Below are positions 26,299 to 36,430 of a stretch of DNA of 64,000 bases, one piece after another. The stretch is from Rhea pennata (Eukaryota; Chordata; Aves; Rheiformes; Rheidae): the NCBI RefSeq assembly GCF_028389875.1, contig NC_084663.1:208165876-208229875 (forward strand). Reading direction: 5' to 3'. The position numbers and the translations under genes were made by a program. The stretch's first letter is position 1. Each line of letters opens with the position of its first letter. The notes under the pieces are model-generated. The model was not told where the DNA came from. It did not search any database and worked only from the letters and a program-made list of their open reading frames with translations.

Positions 26299-27529
26299 TT
26301 CTATCGCACACATACAATTTTCCTATGTAGCTATAGATAAATCACAATCTGAACGTTTCATATGTGGGTGCCTAAAACAGGCCTTAGATTTGGCATTTAA
26401 GCCCTCACTTTAAGAGGCCTAATCTACTTCAGTTCATAACTTGTTCTTTTGTTCTCAATGGAACAGAGAATGGAAATGAGCAGTAGTATTCATTATAACA
26501 CCACACATGCATATCCATAGACATGCGTACGTACAGAGAGACCAATTAGCTACTTAAAATCTTCCTGTGGCAATATATCATATTGCTCTTCCTTGTTGCT
26601 CTGCTCTGTCCACCCTTCCTTTTCACTCCAGGAAAGCAGAAAAGTTTTTACCCACCCATCATACTTTAGCCATTCTTTGAAAGCTTCTCGGCTCAAGGAC
26701 TTTGCATATTGCGTTGGCACTCTACCAAAACCGGCTAACAAATGGCAGATTAAGTGGCAACATGGAAAAGAATTTCAAGCATGTATTATACTTGCTTGGA
26801 GTTCAGCGTGCAACCTTAAGATGAGAGCTGCTCTCTGAACAGCCAGGCCTGGGAATTCAGTTGCAAAGCAATTACAGATGCAAGGAAAATACCTTTCCTC
26901 TGAGAAAGAGGCTTGCTGATATTCTGCAGCCTTCAGTGAATTAAGTTCACTGTGTGTTCTGGAAGAGCTCACGATGTCCTGTGCTTTCTCGATACTTCAG
27001 CTTCCATTTCCAGTGCTGTACTCTGTAGTTATATCAGATTAGCCAGGATTTATCTTATATCAGCCTTTTAAAGATGCAGTAACAGAAGATGGTAATTATC
27101 CATTTATAACCAAAACAGCCTCTCTATACCCATTCTCTGCTCTGCAATAAGATACAAGAATAACAGTGCACTTGATCAAATTCTGCAGGTTAGTGGGAGC
27201 CTCGATCAGTTGGACAATAAAATTTCCAGCCTGTAGATAATTTAGTTACTCATGTTTTCTTGAGGAATTTGTTTTGCTGTGTGGCTCTGCCTCTCATGTT
27301 TTAGAGGCCTGCTTTTAAAAGAATCATGTTTACAGTATCAAAACAAGCGCACTCAGGAGAGTATAATTTCCAGAACTGCTCAGCAATGGCCTAACCCCAT
27401 GAATACACTGGCACTATTCCCACCAACTTAGATGGACCAGGTAGAACAATGCTGAGCTTCAGCAAAAATTCTACCTAGGTTGTTTGAGATTTTCTTTTTT
27501 TTTTCTAATAATAGTCTGGGATGTTTGCA

Positions 27530-27630
27530 TATTATAGATATATATCAATATATATATATAAATATGTAATATAAAGGAATATAGACACAATATACTATAT
27601 ATACTATAGTAATAAAATACTGTATATAAC
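27530..27630. repeat. TA-rich low-complexity tract
   Basis: Mixed TA, ATA and AAT units over about 100 bases, including a run of five TA repeats near 27551. Confidence 0.85.
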
Positions 27631-28092
27631 AGACTCTCTGAATCCATATTACTGTAAGCTTTTTGCATAATTTTTTTAACCAGCTCTCATTATGCTAGCT
27701 CATTTGCCTTCTGCTCAGCTCCACTCTGCCAGTCTTGATGGTCTGTCTCAATGTCATCTTGAGAGAAGGACAGAGCTTAGCCTACAGTCCAACTAAGTAC
27801 TTAAATTTATATGTCAGCAGGTGGGAAATACATTCAGCAAACCAGGACTGATGTTCTTAAGCCCACATGAATTGTGGTGCACATCCTGAGATGAAGGAAA
27901 GTTTATGGGTAGCAATCCCCAAACAAAATGAGTGTAACATCTCTGCCCTCCAGTGTCCCTCTGAAAACTGTAGGTTTCAATGTTGGCTTCAGAGGAACTG
28001 CCTCAATTGAAAGAAAAGGAAGATGGACTGGACATATATCCTTATATTGACTGATTCAAATTCCTCCATAGTTTAGTCATCTTAAAGTTAAC

Positions 28093-28106
28093 AAAAAAAA
28101 AAAAAA
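28093..28106. repeat. Poly(A) run, 14 bases
   Basis: Short uninterrupted A run. Confidence 0.9.
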
Positions 28107-28418
28107 GGTTACTGAAGTCTAACAGGCTATTTTCAGCTTTAATTAATCTGAGCTCATGACTTATTTTGGAATGGCAAAAACCATACCAAAGCTAAGAGTG
28201 ATACCTACTGACCAAAGATACATAGTACAGAAAAAAGACTACCTATGTAATCGATGAGGACACAAGAAAAGATGGGAAAAATAGAGAAATAGCATTGAGA
28301 ATGTTGATACATCTGTGCTGTATTTGAATGTCTTTACAAATTGTGAAATGCAACTGAAAGTACAACCCAAGTATAGTAAAAATACAAGAATGTCTGCACT
28401 GGAATTCCATAATGTTTC

Positions 28419-28424
28419 TTTATT
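28419..28424 (-). terminator. PRSS23: Candidate distal PRSS23 poly(A) signal (AATAAA)
   Basis: This is the next canonical AATAAA on the minus strand. It lies about 2.07 kb past the stop codon and would give a 3' UTR length more typical of the mammalian gene. The call rests only on the hexamer and its distance. Confidence 0.3.
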
Positions 28425-28606
28425 CACTGTGATACATTCAAACAAAAGTGCTCCAGATAACAGCCATAAGAGTAAAGGAAATCTAAAATAAAAAGGCAGA
28501 AGACAACCATCAGATACATATGGTGATTATTCATATTTCAAAGCATTAGTATCTGCTTGTATCTGAGTGCACCAAAAATCCACATGGAAACCCACATGGA
28601 ATATGG

Positions 28607-28635
28607 AAACATGGACCCACACAGGGTCCATGTTT
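28607..28635. other. Perfect 12-base hairpin, 5-base loop
   Basis: AAACATGGACCC (28607-28618) pairs exactly with GGGTCCATGTTT (28624-28635) across ACACA. The left arm is preceded by degenerate copies of CCACATGGAAA at about 28580 and 28591, so the hairpin may have arisen from local duplication. It is too short for a typical microRNA precursor. It would lie in the PRSS23 3' UTR if the distal poly(A) signal is used. Confidence 0.75.
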
Positions 28636-30112
28636 TTGTACGCTGCACCTATAAAAATAATAACCATAGGCAGCTCTAGCAAAAGTGGCCTTCAGAACTA
28701 GAGCCAAAGCCATCACAAAGATAAAGCACCATGAGGCATACGTTTACAAATGCCACAGTAATTAGTAGAGTGAAAGAAAGGCTTAACTGAACTAACATTT
28801 TCCTCATATAGTACAGGGCAACTCTGCCTAGCCTCATTCCTTCCCAGCTCTGCTATTTCACATGAGGGGCTTGTGTTTGCCGCATAACACCAGTGCCAGG
28901 TGGAACTTGGTGAACTTCAGGAGACAGTGAGAGATGGGGTGGAGAAGAGAATTGGAACTGGAGCCAGTGTCTATCCTATTTAAAAAAGTGCTGTCATAGC
29001 AGCATGTCCTTAACCATGTTACTGCAATACAGTGGCACAATCTATCCGAGAAGCACTGTACAGACCACACTGACTTCCCAATGCTGTTTGCTAAACTACA
29101 AATATTTGCACGGGTTGATTTTTTTACTGTGGCTCTTGTTTTAAATTACACTTCTGCTATAGTAAAATAAGTCACTCAGGTTGATAAGGGACAGCAGGGC
29201 ACCACTTCAGTGCTAACTGGGATTGCATCCTATAATCTGGCTCTATTCCAGCTGCAGAATTCCTGAACTGCGTGTATGACAAGAACTACTGGTCACTCAA
29301 AAATCTGACTGAGGTGAGGGGGTGGGGGGGAAACCTGCCCCAAACAACACAAGAAACAGAAGTGAAGATTATGTAAAAATTGCCTTTGAAAGGGATATGA
29401 TGGAAAGACACTCACAAATCCAGGGTTACTCTGCTGTATCTATGGGTTGAGCAGCACAGATCTTCAACAAAAAGGGAAACAATTCAATAAAACCTTTGTC
29501 CTCCCCTCCCCGTTACCTGCTTCACAAGCAGCAACTCAGATGGGCAGCAAGACCAGACAGGCCTCCCCTCCAAAGGGTCTGAGTTGCTGACAAGAGATTT
29601 TTCCTTAAAAGATCACAGGTCACTAGAGGAGACAAGCCTCTGTTCCCACATGCTTTCTATAATATATTTGTAGGGATTCTGCTAGGTGTAAGGCTATGCC
29701 TCAGCTGCTGTAAAGGATTTAGGTCAATGTATGATTTGTTTTTAGCAAAGCAGGATGCAATGGCACTGTTTGTTTATGGCCAACATCATCTTCACAGTTA
29801 AGTTCTTGCAAGATCAAGGTTTGTTTGCTCAAAAAGCATTTCTCTTAACTATGTTACTAACAAAGTCTCAAATCACACAGGTTGAAAGAAGTTTATAAAT
29901 CTTATGTAGTTATTTACCCTTCACGCTATTTGTGTGGCATTTATCTCCCACGGTGCATGCTTTGCCCTTTTCACACTCCCTTTCTCATGCAGGAACACAA
30001 AGCTGTAATGTTTGGGTTGCAAACATCATTAAATGTCCCTCTGCAGCCCCCAACAGCACAGAAATATTTTCTTTTAACAGTTCAGATCAAAGCATTTCTA
30101 CTAATCCTAGGA

Positions 30113-30118
30113 TTTATT
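30113..30118 (-). terminator. PRSS23: Candidate proximal PRSS23 poly(A) signal (AATAAA)
   Basis: This is the first AATAAA on the minus strand after the stop codon, implying a 3' UTR of about 390 bases. There is no strong GT-rich stretch just downstream. Mammalian PRSS23 messages have longer 3' UTRs, so this may be a minor or unused site. Confidence 0.4.
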
Positions 30119-30487
30119 AAAACAAACATTGTAGGCATGAGATAATCAACAGCGTCCCTTTTATAAGATTCTTTGGAGACGGTTCTGATTTTGTACTGTT
30201 TACTGATCCGCCCCTAATTAATCTTCAGTTGCTCAGCTGCAAAGTCAGCAAGCCCACCTGCTCCTTCCCCACCCTGAAGACGTTCCTCTCTCCCCAGACA
30301 GTTTCTAGCTGTAATGACTGCACTACACTACCACTGTCCTGAGAACAAGGTGGCTTGCTCGCAAAGCTACAGATCACATCCTGGTGTTGCAAAAATCATA
30401 TTACACACATTTGCAGCAGAAGTCTAGCCTTTCCTTAGAGGAGTAATTAAACCAGTCATTAAGTGCTTCCAAGGAGTTTCATCGTCT

Positions 30488-31606
30488 TTATCCTTCCCTA
30501 CAGTCAAGGTAGTTGCCTTTGATCCAGTAACATATCTGTGCATATTTGAGGGGTGTGATGCGAACAGCTACATTGAAGTCCTGTGGGGTGCCATTCATGT
30601 CCACCCACTGATGGCCTGAAAATATTCCAATAATTTTACGCTCCCATTTGTGATTCTGCCTCTTCCACATCCTCACATATACCCCAGATCCACTTGCACC
30701 TGGCTGGGCATCACACTGCTGGTACAACAGGTCATACGTTTCGTCTTTGACGTCACAGAAACGGTAAACCAGGTTTCCTGGTCGATCATTGTCATAGCCA
30801 GAGAAGTGAATCCTCCCTCCAGGTAAGTGCCTCGCTGGCGGGCTCACACCTATCTTCATAAACTTTCTTTTATGAGGCTTCTTGAGCTCCAGCAGGGCAT
30901 AGTCATAATCCATGCCAATATCATTGGCATTTCCTTTGATCCATCCTTTGGGAACATGTGTTCTTTTCACTCTGATCCACTGGAATTTCATTTTCTCAGG
31001 CATTGCTGAGCTGGTAATATTGGCCCCTTTGCTGCCATCTTTCAGTTTGGGCCTCAGGAACCCCACCCGCAGTTTCTGAGCTCCTTTTACATAACTCTTG
31101 CCATCGTGGATACAATGAGCAGCAGTAAGAACATGCTTTTCAGCCACTAGCGTCCCTGTGCAACCAGTAGATAGCTTCACTGACGTGGAGAATGGGTAAT
31201 TCAACAAGAAGTCCTTCCCAAAGATGCTAAACCTGCTGTCATATCCATAGATCTGCCTCTTAGTTCGAGATTTGCCTTGAGATCCCTCACCACTGTTGCT
31301 CAGAATATATATGCCCACTTCAGTTTCAGTGAGGCTACCATTAGCATACAAGGTTTCATAGGACAGGTAGTTCTTTACTTCTTCATAAGTTGGCAGTGGG
31401 GAACTTTTGTGGCATGCTGGGCCACAAGGAGATACCACTTCCAATTTGGTCTCCGCATCAAATCGCGGTTTGTCCAAGTTAAGGGTAGACTGTGGTAAGA
31501 TAACTGGAACCCTGTAAGATGGCCAAGTTGGCTTCCAGTGAGAACTGGAGGGCATCACATCTTTAGCAGCACACAGAAGGAGGATTAAAGTAGACAAGCC
31601 TGCCAT
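30488..31606 (-). CDS. PRSS23: PRSS23, secreted serine protease 23 (S1 trypsin fold)
   Basis: Complete 372-codon reading frame in one exon, ending in TAA. Residues 1 to about 15 are a hydrophobic signal peptide, so the product should be secreted. A pro-region (about 20-117) has an early Cys pair (C61, C65) and ends at a furin-like RTKR site (114-117) just before QIYGYD, which replaces the usual IVGG start of trypsin-like domains. The protease domain follows. His164 lies in TAAHC. Ser305 lies in GASGSG, in place of the usual GDSGG. The catalytic Asp is probably D235 in DYALLEL, although D229 in NANDIG is an alternative. Other cysteines are at 149, 165, 284, 298, 359 and 369. N-glycosylation sequons are at N89, N196 and N338. 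Human PRSS23 is about 383 residues and also has its coding region in a single exon; the shortfall probably lies in the signal peptide and the linker before the cleavage site. The start is chosen because the MAG beginning matches the family and its context (A at -3, G at +4) is strong. The physiological substrate is poorly defined in the family. The identification is secure. Confidence 0.97.
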   Translation of the reverse strand: MAGLSTLILLLCAAKDVMPSSSHWKPTWPSYRVPVILPQSTLNLDKPRFDAETKLEVVSPCGPACHKSSPLPTYEEVKNYLSYETLYANGSLTETEVGIYILSNSGEGSQGKSRTKRQIYGYDSRFSIFGKDFLLNYPFSTSVKLSTGCTGTLVAEKHVLTAAHCIHDGKSYVKGAQKLRVGFLRPKLKDGSKGANITSSAMPEKMKFQWIRVKRTHVPKGWIKGNANDIGMDYDYALLELKKPHKRKFMKIGVSPPARHLPGGRIHFSGYDNDRPGNLVYRFCDVKDETYDLLYQQCDAQPGASGSGVYVRMWKRQNHKWERKIIGIFSGHQWVDMNGTPQDFNVAVRITPLKYAQICYWIKGNYLDCREG

Positions 31607-31622
31607 TCTGAATGCCAGTCTG
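31607..31622 (-). other. PRSS23: PRSS23 coding-exon splice acceptor and 5' UTR stub
   Basis: On the minus strand, a pyrimidine-rich stretch ending in TTTCTACAG (AG at 31621-31620) precedes the start codon. The exon would begin at 31619, leaving 13 untranslated bases before the ATG. This fits the known family structure, in which an upstream 5' exon is spliced to a single coding exon. A weak branch-point-like TAACT lies roughly 25 bases upstream of the acceptor. Confidence 0.8.
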
Positions 31623-34600
31623 TAGAAAGCAAAAGAAAGTCCAGTTACTCATCCAAATATTTTGCAAGATTACTCTAAAATATACGCAATAGTTTGCAAA
31701 CCAAGCATAGTTCTTATTACTGCTTCTAAGTTTCATACTGAAATCAGAGACCGCAAAGTTTGGTGTCCATGGAAGGAGGAAACCTGTATAATGCATCATA
31801 AATATATAAAAATATGCTGGCCCTTGGAGATACTTATGCTATAGGCCTGTTAGTAGATTACATCAAAGGGTTGGTTTATTGTTTTTAGAAGATTTTACTC
31901 TATGAACTTAAGTTGTATATTCAAGAGCTCCCATGTTATTTGGCACGTTGCGTTACAAAACCGGTCCTGCTCTGCAAATCCCATAATAAGGGTCAAGCAA
32001 TTTAAACGGACCCAGATATTGTAAGTTCCTCAGGCTCCTCGATATTACACTACTGCCTTAATCTGTATTTTGAAACAAGTGTCCCAGATGCAGACTTGAA
32101 ACACAGGGACTTTTAACCCTTAGTGTGTGAAGCACCAACTCTCTATTAACATAATGGGAGGTTACAGCATTTTCTTCATATAATGTAAAGAAAATCTATT
32201 CTATGTGTAAATTCCTGCATTCAAAAGCCATAATTCCTTCAAAGAATTTGTGCCTTTCATTTCAGCTAGGTTAGAGCATTCCCCAGAAAGCTCCCACTTA
32301 CTCAATGGAGTCAGAGAGTAAGATCTTCAAAAAAGGTCCTTAAATTGCTGTCTTAGCCAGAGACATCAAGCTGATGATAGGCATAGGCAGGTGGGAAAAG
32401 AAGGTAACTTAAACATGAACAAGTTTCTAAAACATTACTGCATGGGAGATTTGCTTCCCCTTGCAACTCATACCAGATAAAAATTTCTGTTCCATGTAAC
32501 ATTCTCCCCTAGGCTTACAAGGGAAAGAGTGATATGATTACACAATAGCAGCTATGAAGTAAGCTACAGATCTTGAGGGAATTTTCAGTTAACATACTGA
32601 TTTATTCCTTCATAAACTCAATTAATTAGAAATGCAAACCAACCCCCTCTGAGCGTGAGGAGGCAAACGGGACTGTAAATGTGTTTATGAACCGCAGGCA
32701 GGGTACTTCAGTCTGCAAAGAACAGCGTGCACTAGTACTGTACCAAGAAAGTGTGTAACTTTAGTTTACTTGAAAATTAGCCATACAGCTGAATCGCTGC
32801 AGGAGGCATTGTGCTGTGGGCAAGAAGGCAGGCAGGATCTCCCTCATACAAAGATTATTCAAACAAAACTTCACAATTATGTTGAGCTTACACATATTTA
32901 AAGCCTGCTGAGATTACATTGATCCCAACTGCAGGATCATTCCTGAAATACCTCAAAAGAGTAAACCAAAGCAAATCATGCAGGAGATGACCACAGCTCT
33001 CTAAGAATAAAAAGAAAAATCCATTTTGTAGGAATGCTTCATACCTAAGATGCACTGAAAAAGACTTCAGAAGCCATAGCCTGCTAAAGCCTGAAGATGT
33101 CCAATGCAAATATTAGGCCTGGATTCTTTCATAGTTGGTAGCATCATCTTTGGGAATGGATGCTATAACTAAAGCACACACAGCTCAATGTTCAAGATAT
33201 CAACTGACTCACACAGGAAATCAAAACATTTTGATTCCAAAAAAACAGATGTAGATGAGAGTTGATGCTACTTATGCCCACAGAGGCAGGTACTAACTCT
33301 TCCAGAAGTCACCGTATCAGTTGATATTTTTTTCATTATCAAATAGGATATTACCCTTTAAAGGGCTGCATTTTTTTCTAGAAGGGTTTAACTCTATAGA
33401 ATGTGTTATTTTATACCTAAACAGGCAAGCCATGCTGAAAACTACAGGCCGTTCTAAACACGTATCAGAACTGCATAATCTTGGATGTCACAAAACTGGA
33501 AAATAGTTGCTTATTCATTCAAGGAGAACTATCAGCTTCTCTGGCTCCTTCCTAAATAAAGGTATACTCAGAGAACTATGGCACAGATTAATCCTGGATG
33601 CTGGCTAGGTTTTGCAAGCAATCAAATTAGATATCAGTTGGTATAAGGATGGTCCAAGAAACATCTGCCGTATAAACAGTGATTAGGAAAATATAGAAAA
33701 AGAAGGTAACAGGGATAAATGTTACCATTCCAACTCCACAAAGAAAATACTAGCGTAAGTCCACTGATAACTGTCCTAATTTGTGACAGCAAGGACGGTT
33801 CATGGGAATGTTTACTGGTCTCATGGTTTGGAGCTGAGAAAAGACCAAAACAGTTATGCCATGCGTCAAATAACACATCCCATTATTAAGAGCATGCATT
33901 TACATGCACAATCTGCTCCCCTCCAGGTCACACCAAAGTTATTCCAAAAATGACATCTGAAGCTTTTTCAATAGCTGGAATCTCAGCTGAAATTGTACCA
34001 CTTGTGCCACTACTCGGATGTAAAAATCATTCATGTTAACTGAGTCAATGCTGACCTTTGGCTGGTTAACTCAGCTGTCAGGGAAAAACTGAGAGCATCT
34101 TGTCAGTTGTTATTTGCATGAACAGCCAAATTGCCCTGTGCCCGTCAGCTCAACAACCTGAGGAAGGGACTGTATGCCCAACAGCTTCTCTGCTTCCTCC
34201 AAGAGCATCAGAGAGATTACCTGTCCCTGCAACCTTCCTCCCCTTTACTCCTTACCATTACTGCTACAGCAGCACCAGTGCAGGAAAAGCAGTTTTAGTC
34301 AGCAGAGGGCAGCCGCCCAATGGGGAGAACAAGACAAGAGCAAATGAAAGCTGGTCCCAAAAAAGGGCTTCAGAGAAGCAGATCACATCTCTGTTCTGTG
34401 CTCTTTTAAAGTAGTATTTACTCTGCTTCATATCTCCAAGCACCCACACCCCCTGCGTCTTCTGTGCTATCATCACATTGCAGATACAAGGGATAAAAAA
34501 GCCTTTTCATCAGCTGCAGAACTTTTCTGTTATCTCAATTGTTATTAAAACCTAACCACCATAAAATACAATTGTGAGTTTGTATCTGACCATAGATGCT

Positions 34601-34930
34601 AAACAGTGCTCACAGATAAGAGCATTTACTGAAGTCATCATAATTATGTCTCCAGATTATACATTATTATTATTATCTCATTTGTAATAAATTAGCTCTG
34701 GGCTGCAGTAAACAGAATAAAGATATCCTATTTATAACAGTATACCAAATTATTTCATGATATCTCTTTCCTCTTTAAAAAACATGGCTATGCAGAAAAA
34801 TGAATTATTAAAATTCCATCTAAATTTGAAGAGCCCTACCAGTTAACGTCTCCTTTCCGCTTTTCTTTAAAAGAAAGAAAAAAAAGGTGAAAAATCTATG
34901 TTAAAACACTCACTATGTTCAACCACTTAC
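31620..34930 (-). other. PRSS23: Presumed PRSS23 intron 1 (part)
   Basis: About 3.3 kb between the coding-exon acceptor and the nearest candidate first exon. It is AT-rich and unique-looking, with no recognised repeat and no open frame resembling a known protein. If the first exon lies in the CpG island, the intron runs on to about 35.7 kb or beyond. Confidence 0.55.
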
Positions 34931-35040
34931 ATGTGGGTGACCATGAAAGCTGTCCTCCAGCAAAAGCAACTGCTAAGAAGCGAAGTGCCTTCCTGACGGG
35001 CTGCCACAAAACGCGAGCGAACGCATTACGACGCGTTGTT
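34931..35040 (-). other. PRSS23: Candidate PRSS23 first exon (TATA-associated)
   Basis: Read on the minus strand, this segment ends at CACAT followed by GTAAGT (GT at 34930-34929), a good donor apart from the last exon bases. It contains a local cluster of CpGs (about 34980-35035) unlike the AT-rich flanks. A TATA-like box lies about 30 bases upstream of the assumed start. Splicing to the acceptor at 31619 would remove an intron of about 3.3 kb. The 5' end is a guess from the TATA spacing. The larger CpG island further upstream is a competing location for the first exon. Confidence 0.35.
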
Positions 35041-35066
35041 CCACTGCAGTACGGTTCTCCTGCTCC

Positions 35067-35074
35067 TATTTAAA
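35067..35074 (-). promoter_or_regulatory. TATA-like box (TTTAAATA)
   Basis: The minus strand reads CAGTTTAAATAGGAG here. The box is 27-35 bases upstream of a possible start in the CpG-rich patch that ends in a splice donor. AT-rich octamers occur often by chance, so only its placement supports it. Confidence 0.3.
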
Positions 35075-35538
35075 CTGTGTCATAAACTCAATCCACCCTT
35101 TGACTCAGTACAAAGCCCTGCTCTGATATCCAGCATAGGAACCCCCTAGAAAGCGGTTTGTACATAATCACACTTGCTAATGGAATTAAAATTGTTTTGA
35201 GAATGGAAACAGTGACAGCTACCCTGGGGCTCACCACACTACTAAAACACTTTGCAGACACGTTTCCCTGCCGGCTACGGGCATTCACGCCTCCGGAGAG
35301 ATGCTGGCGCGAGAGAATTGCCTTGTTCAGAGCAGACATGGATCATTTTCTAATAAGCAAGTAATTTTTCTGGAAGAGTTCACCACTTCGAGGGTGGTTC
35401 TTGTAATAAGATGGTTAAACGACACTAAATCTTGGAGCGCACCGTATGAAAACCTGCGAGCGGAACGGCCTCCGTCGCGTTAGAAATGGAGAAAGTTTTT
35501 CCACAGCGCTAGAAGCCAGAATGATTAACACGGAGGGG

Positions 35539-35566
35539 AAAAAAAAAAAAAAAAAAAAAAAAAAAA
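35539..35566. repeat. Poly(A) run, 28 bases, at CpG-island edge
   Basis: Uninterrupted A run followed by a GA-rich stretch, on the PRSS23 side of the island. Long poly(dA:dT) tracts tend to exclude nucleosomes. Confidence 0.95.
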
Positions 35567-35848
35567 GTGAGAGAAAGAGAGCAAGAACAGGGGGAGAGAG
35601 AGAAAAACCTGCCTCAACCCCAGCCGTAGAGGCGAACCGGGCTACCCTTACTGCCGTGCCAAAATACCTCAGCCGCTTTCCTTACTCGCGGAACTCGTTA
35701 AAAGGCAGCAGGAAGCGCGGAGCGGCGCCCGGAGAAGCGCGCAGCCCTGCCGCCACCGCCGCCAGCAACACGGGCACCCGCGCACCCCGGCCAGGCTCTG
35801 AGGCGGGCAGGCGGCACGGGGATGGAGGGGGGAACCCAACCTGAATAG

Positions 35849-35855
<7 letters not shown>

Positions 35856-35880
<25 letters not shown>
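35856..35880. repeat. Poly(A) run, 25 bases, inside CpG island
   Basis: Uninterrupted A run within otherwise GC-rich DNA, about 290 bases from the first run. Confidence 0.95.
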
Positions 35881-36073
35881 CGGAACAAGAAAGCAGGCTG
35901 CAAGCGGCGACGGGCACGGCGGGCGCGACGCGGGGTGACGGGCGCCGCGGGCGAGGGGCGCCTCGGCGTCGGGGAGGGCGGCGGGCGGTTGCCGGGCGGT
36001 TCCCGGCCTCAGCGGCTGCTCCTAACTTCTCCCGCGCATCCTCCAGGGCGACAAGTGGCAAATGCGAACACTG

Positions 36074-36074
36074 C

Positions 36075-36105
<31 letters not shown>

Positions 36106-36113
36106 GCTATTAT
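36074..36113. repeat. (ATT)n microsatellite in CpG island
   Basis: About ten TAT/ATT units with one interruption (GCTATTAT) near the end, set between GC-rich flanks. Confidence 0.95.
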
Positions 36114-36410
36114 CCGTTAAACCAGCTGGGACGCGGCCGCTCCGCGCCCCCCTCCTGCCCCCGAGCCCGGCCGGCGGCCGCCGCGGCGCAGCGGGTTGAA
36201 CGTTAATTTCCAGCCCGCGAGAGCGCAGCCGGCCGCGGCCGCCGGCAGGTGAGGCTGCCCCGCGCCCGCCCAGTACCTACCCGCTGCCCGCGGCGGCGGC
36301 GTCTCCGCGAGCGGCTCGGGCAGGTGGCGGGGCCGGTGCCGCCGCCTGCGCGGGGCTGGGGGCGCCTCCCCCTCCCGCAGGGCGCCTTCCCCCTCGGCGG
36401 GGCGGAGCGC

Positions 36411-36430
36411 CGGGCCGGGCCGGGCCGGGC
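36411..36430. repeat. (CGGGC)4 tandem repeat
   Basis: Four exact CGGGC units followed by CGGGGC. The run is G-rich and could form a quadruplex. Confidence 0.9.

Larger units (their letters stand above)
24520..30110. other. Gene-free stretch downstream of PRSS23
   Basis: Contains one short CR1 tail, a TA-rich tract, an A run and a perfect hairpin, but no recognisable exon. The part above about 28.42 kb may be PRSS23 3' UTR if the distal poly(A) signal is used. Confidence 0.5.

Noticed and set aside
28607..28635. microRNA precursor
   Set aside because: A 12-base stem with a 5-base loop is much shorter than a normal precursor, and the flanks do not extend the pairing.
35446..35844. 132-codon plus-strand open frame
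   Set aside because: It reads through the 28-base A run as polylysine. Not a plausible exon.
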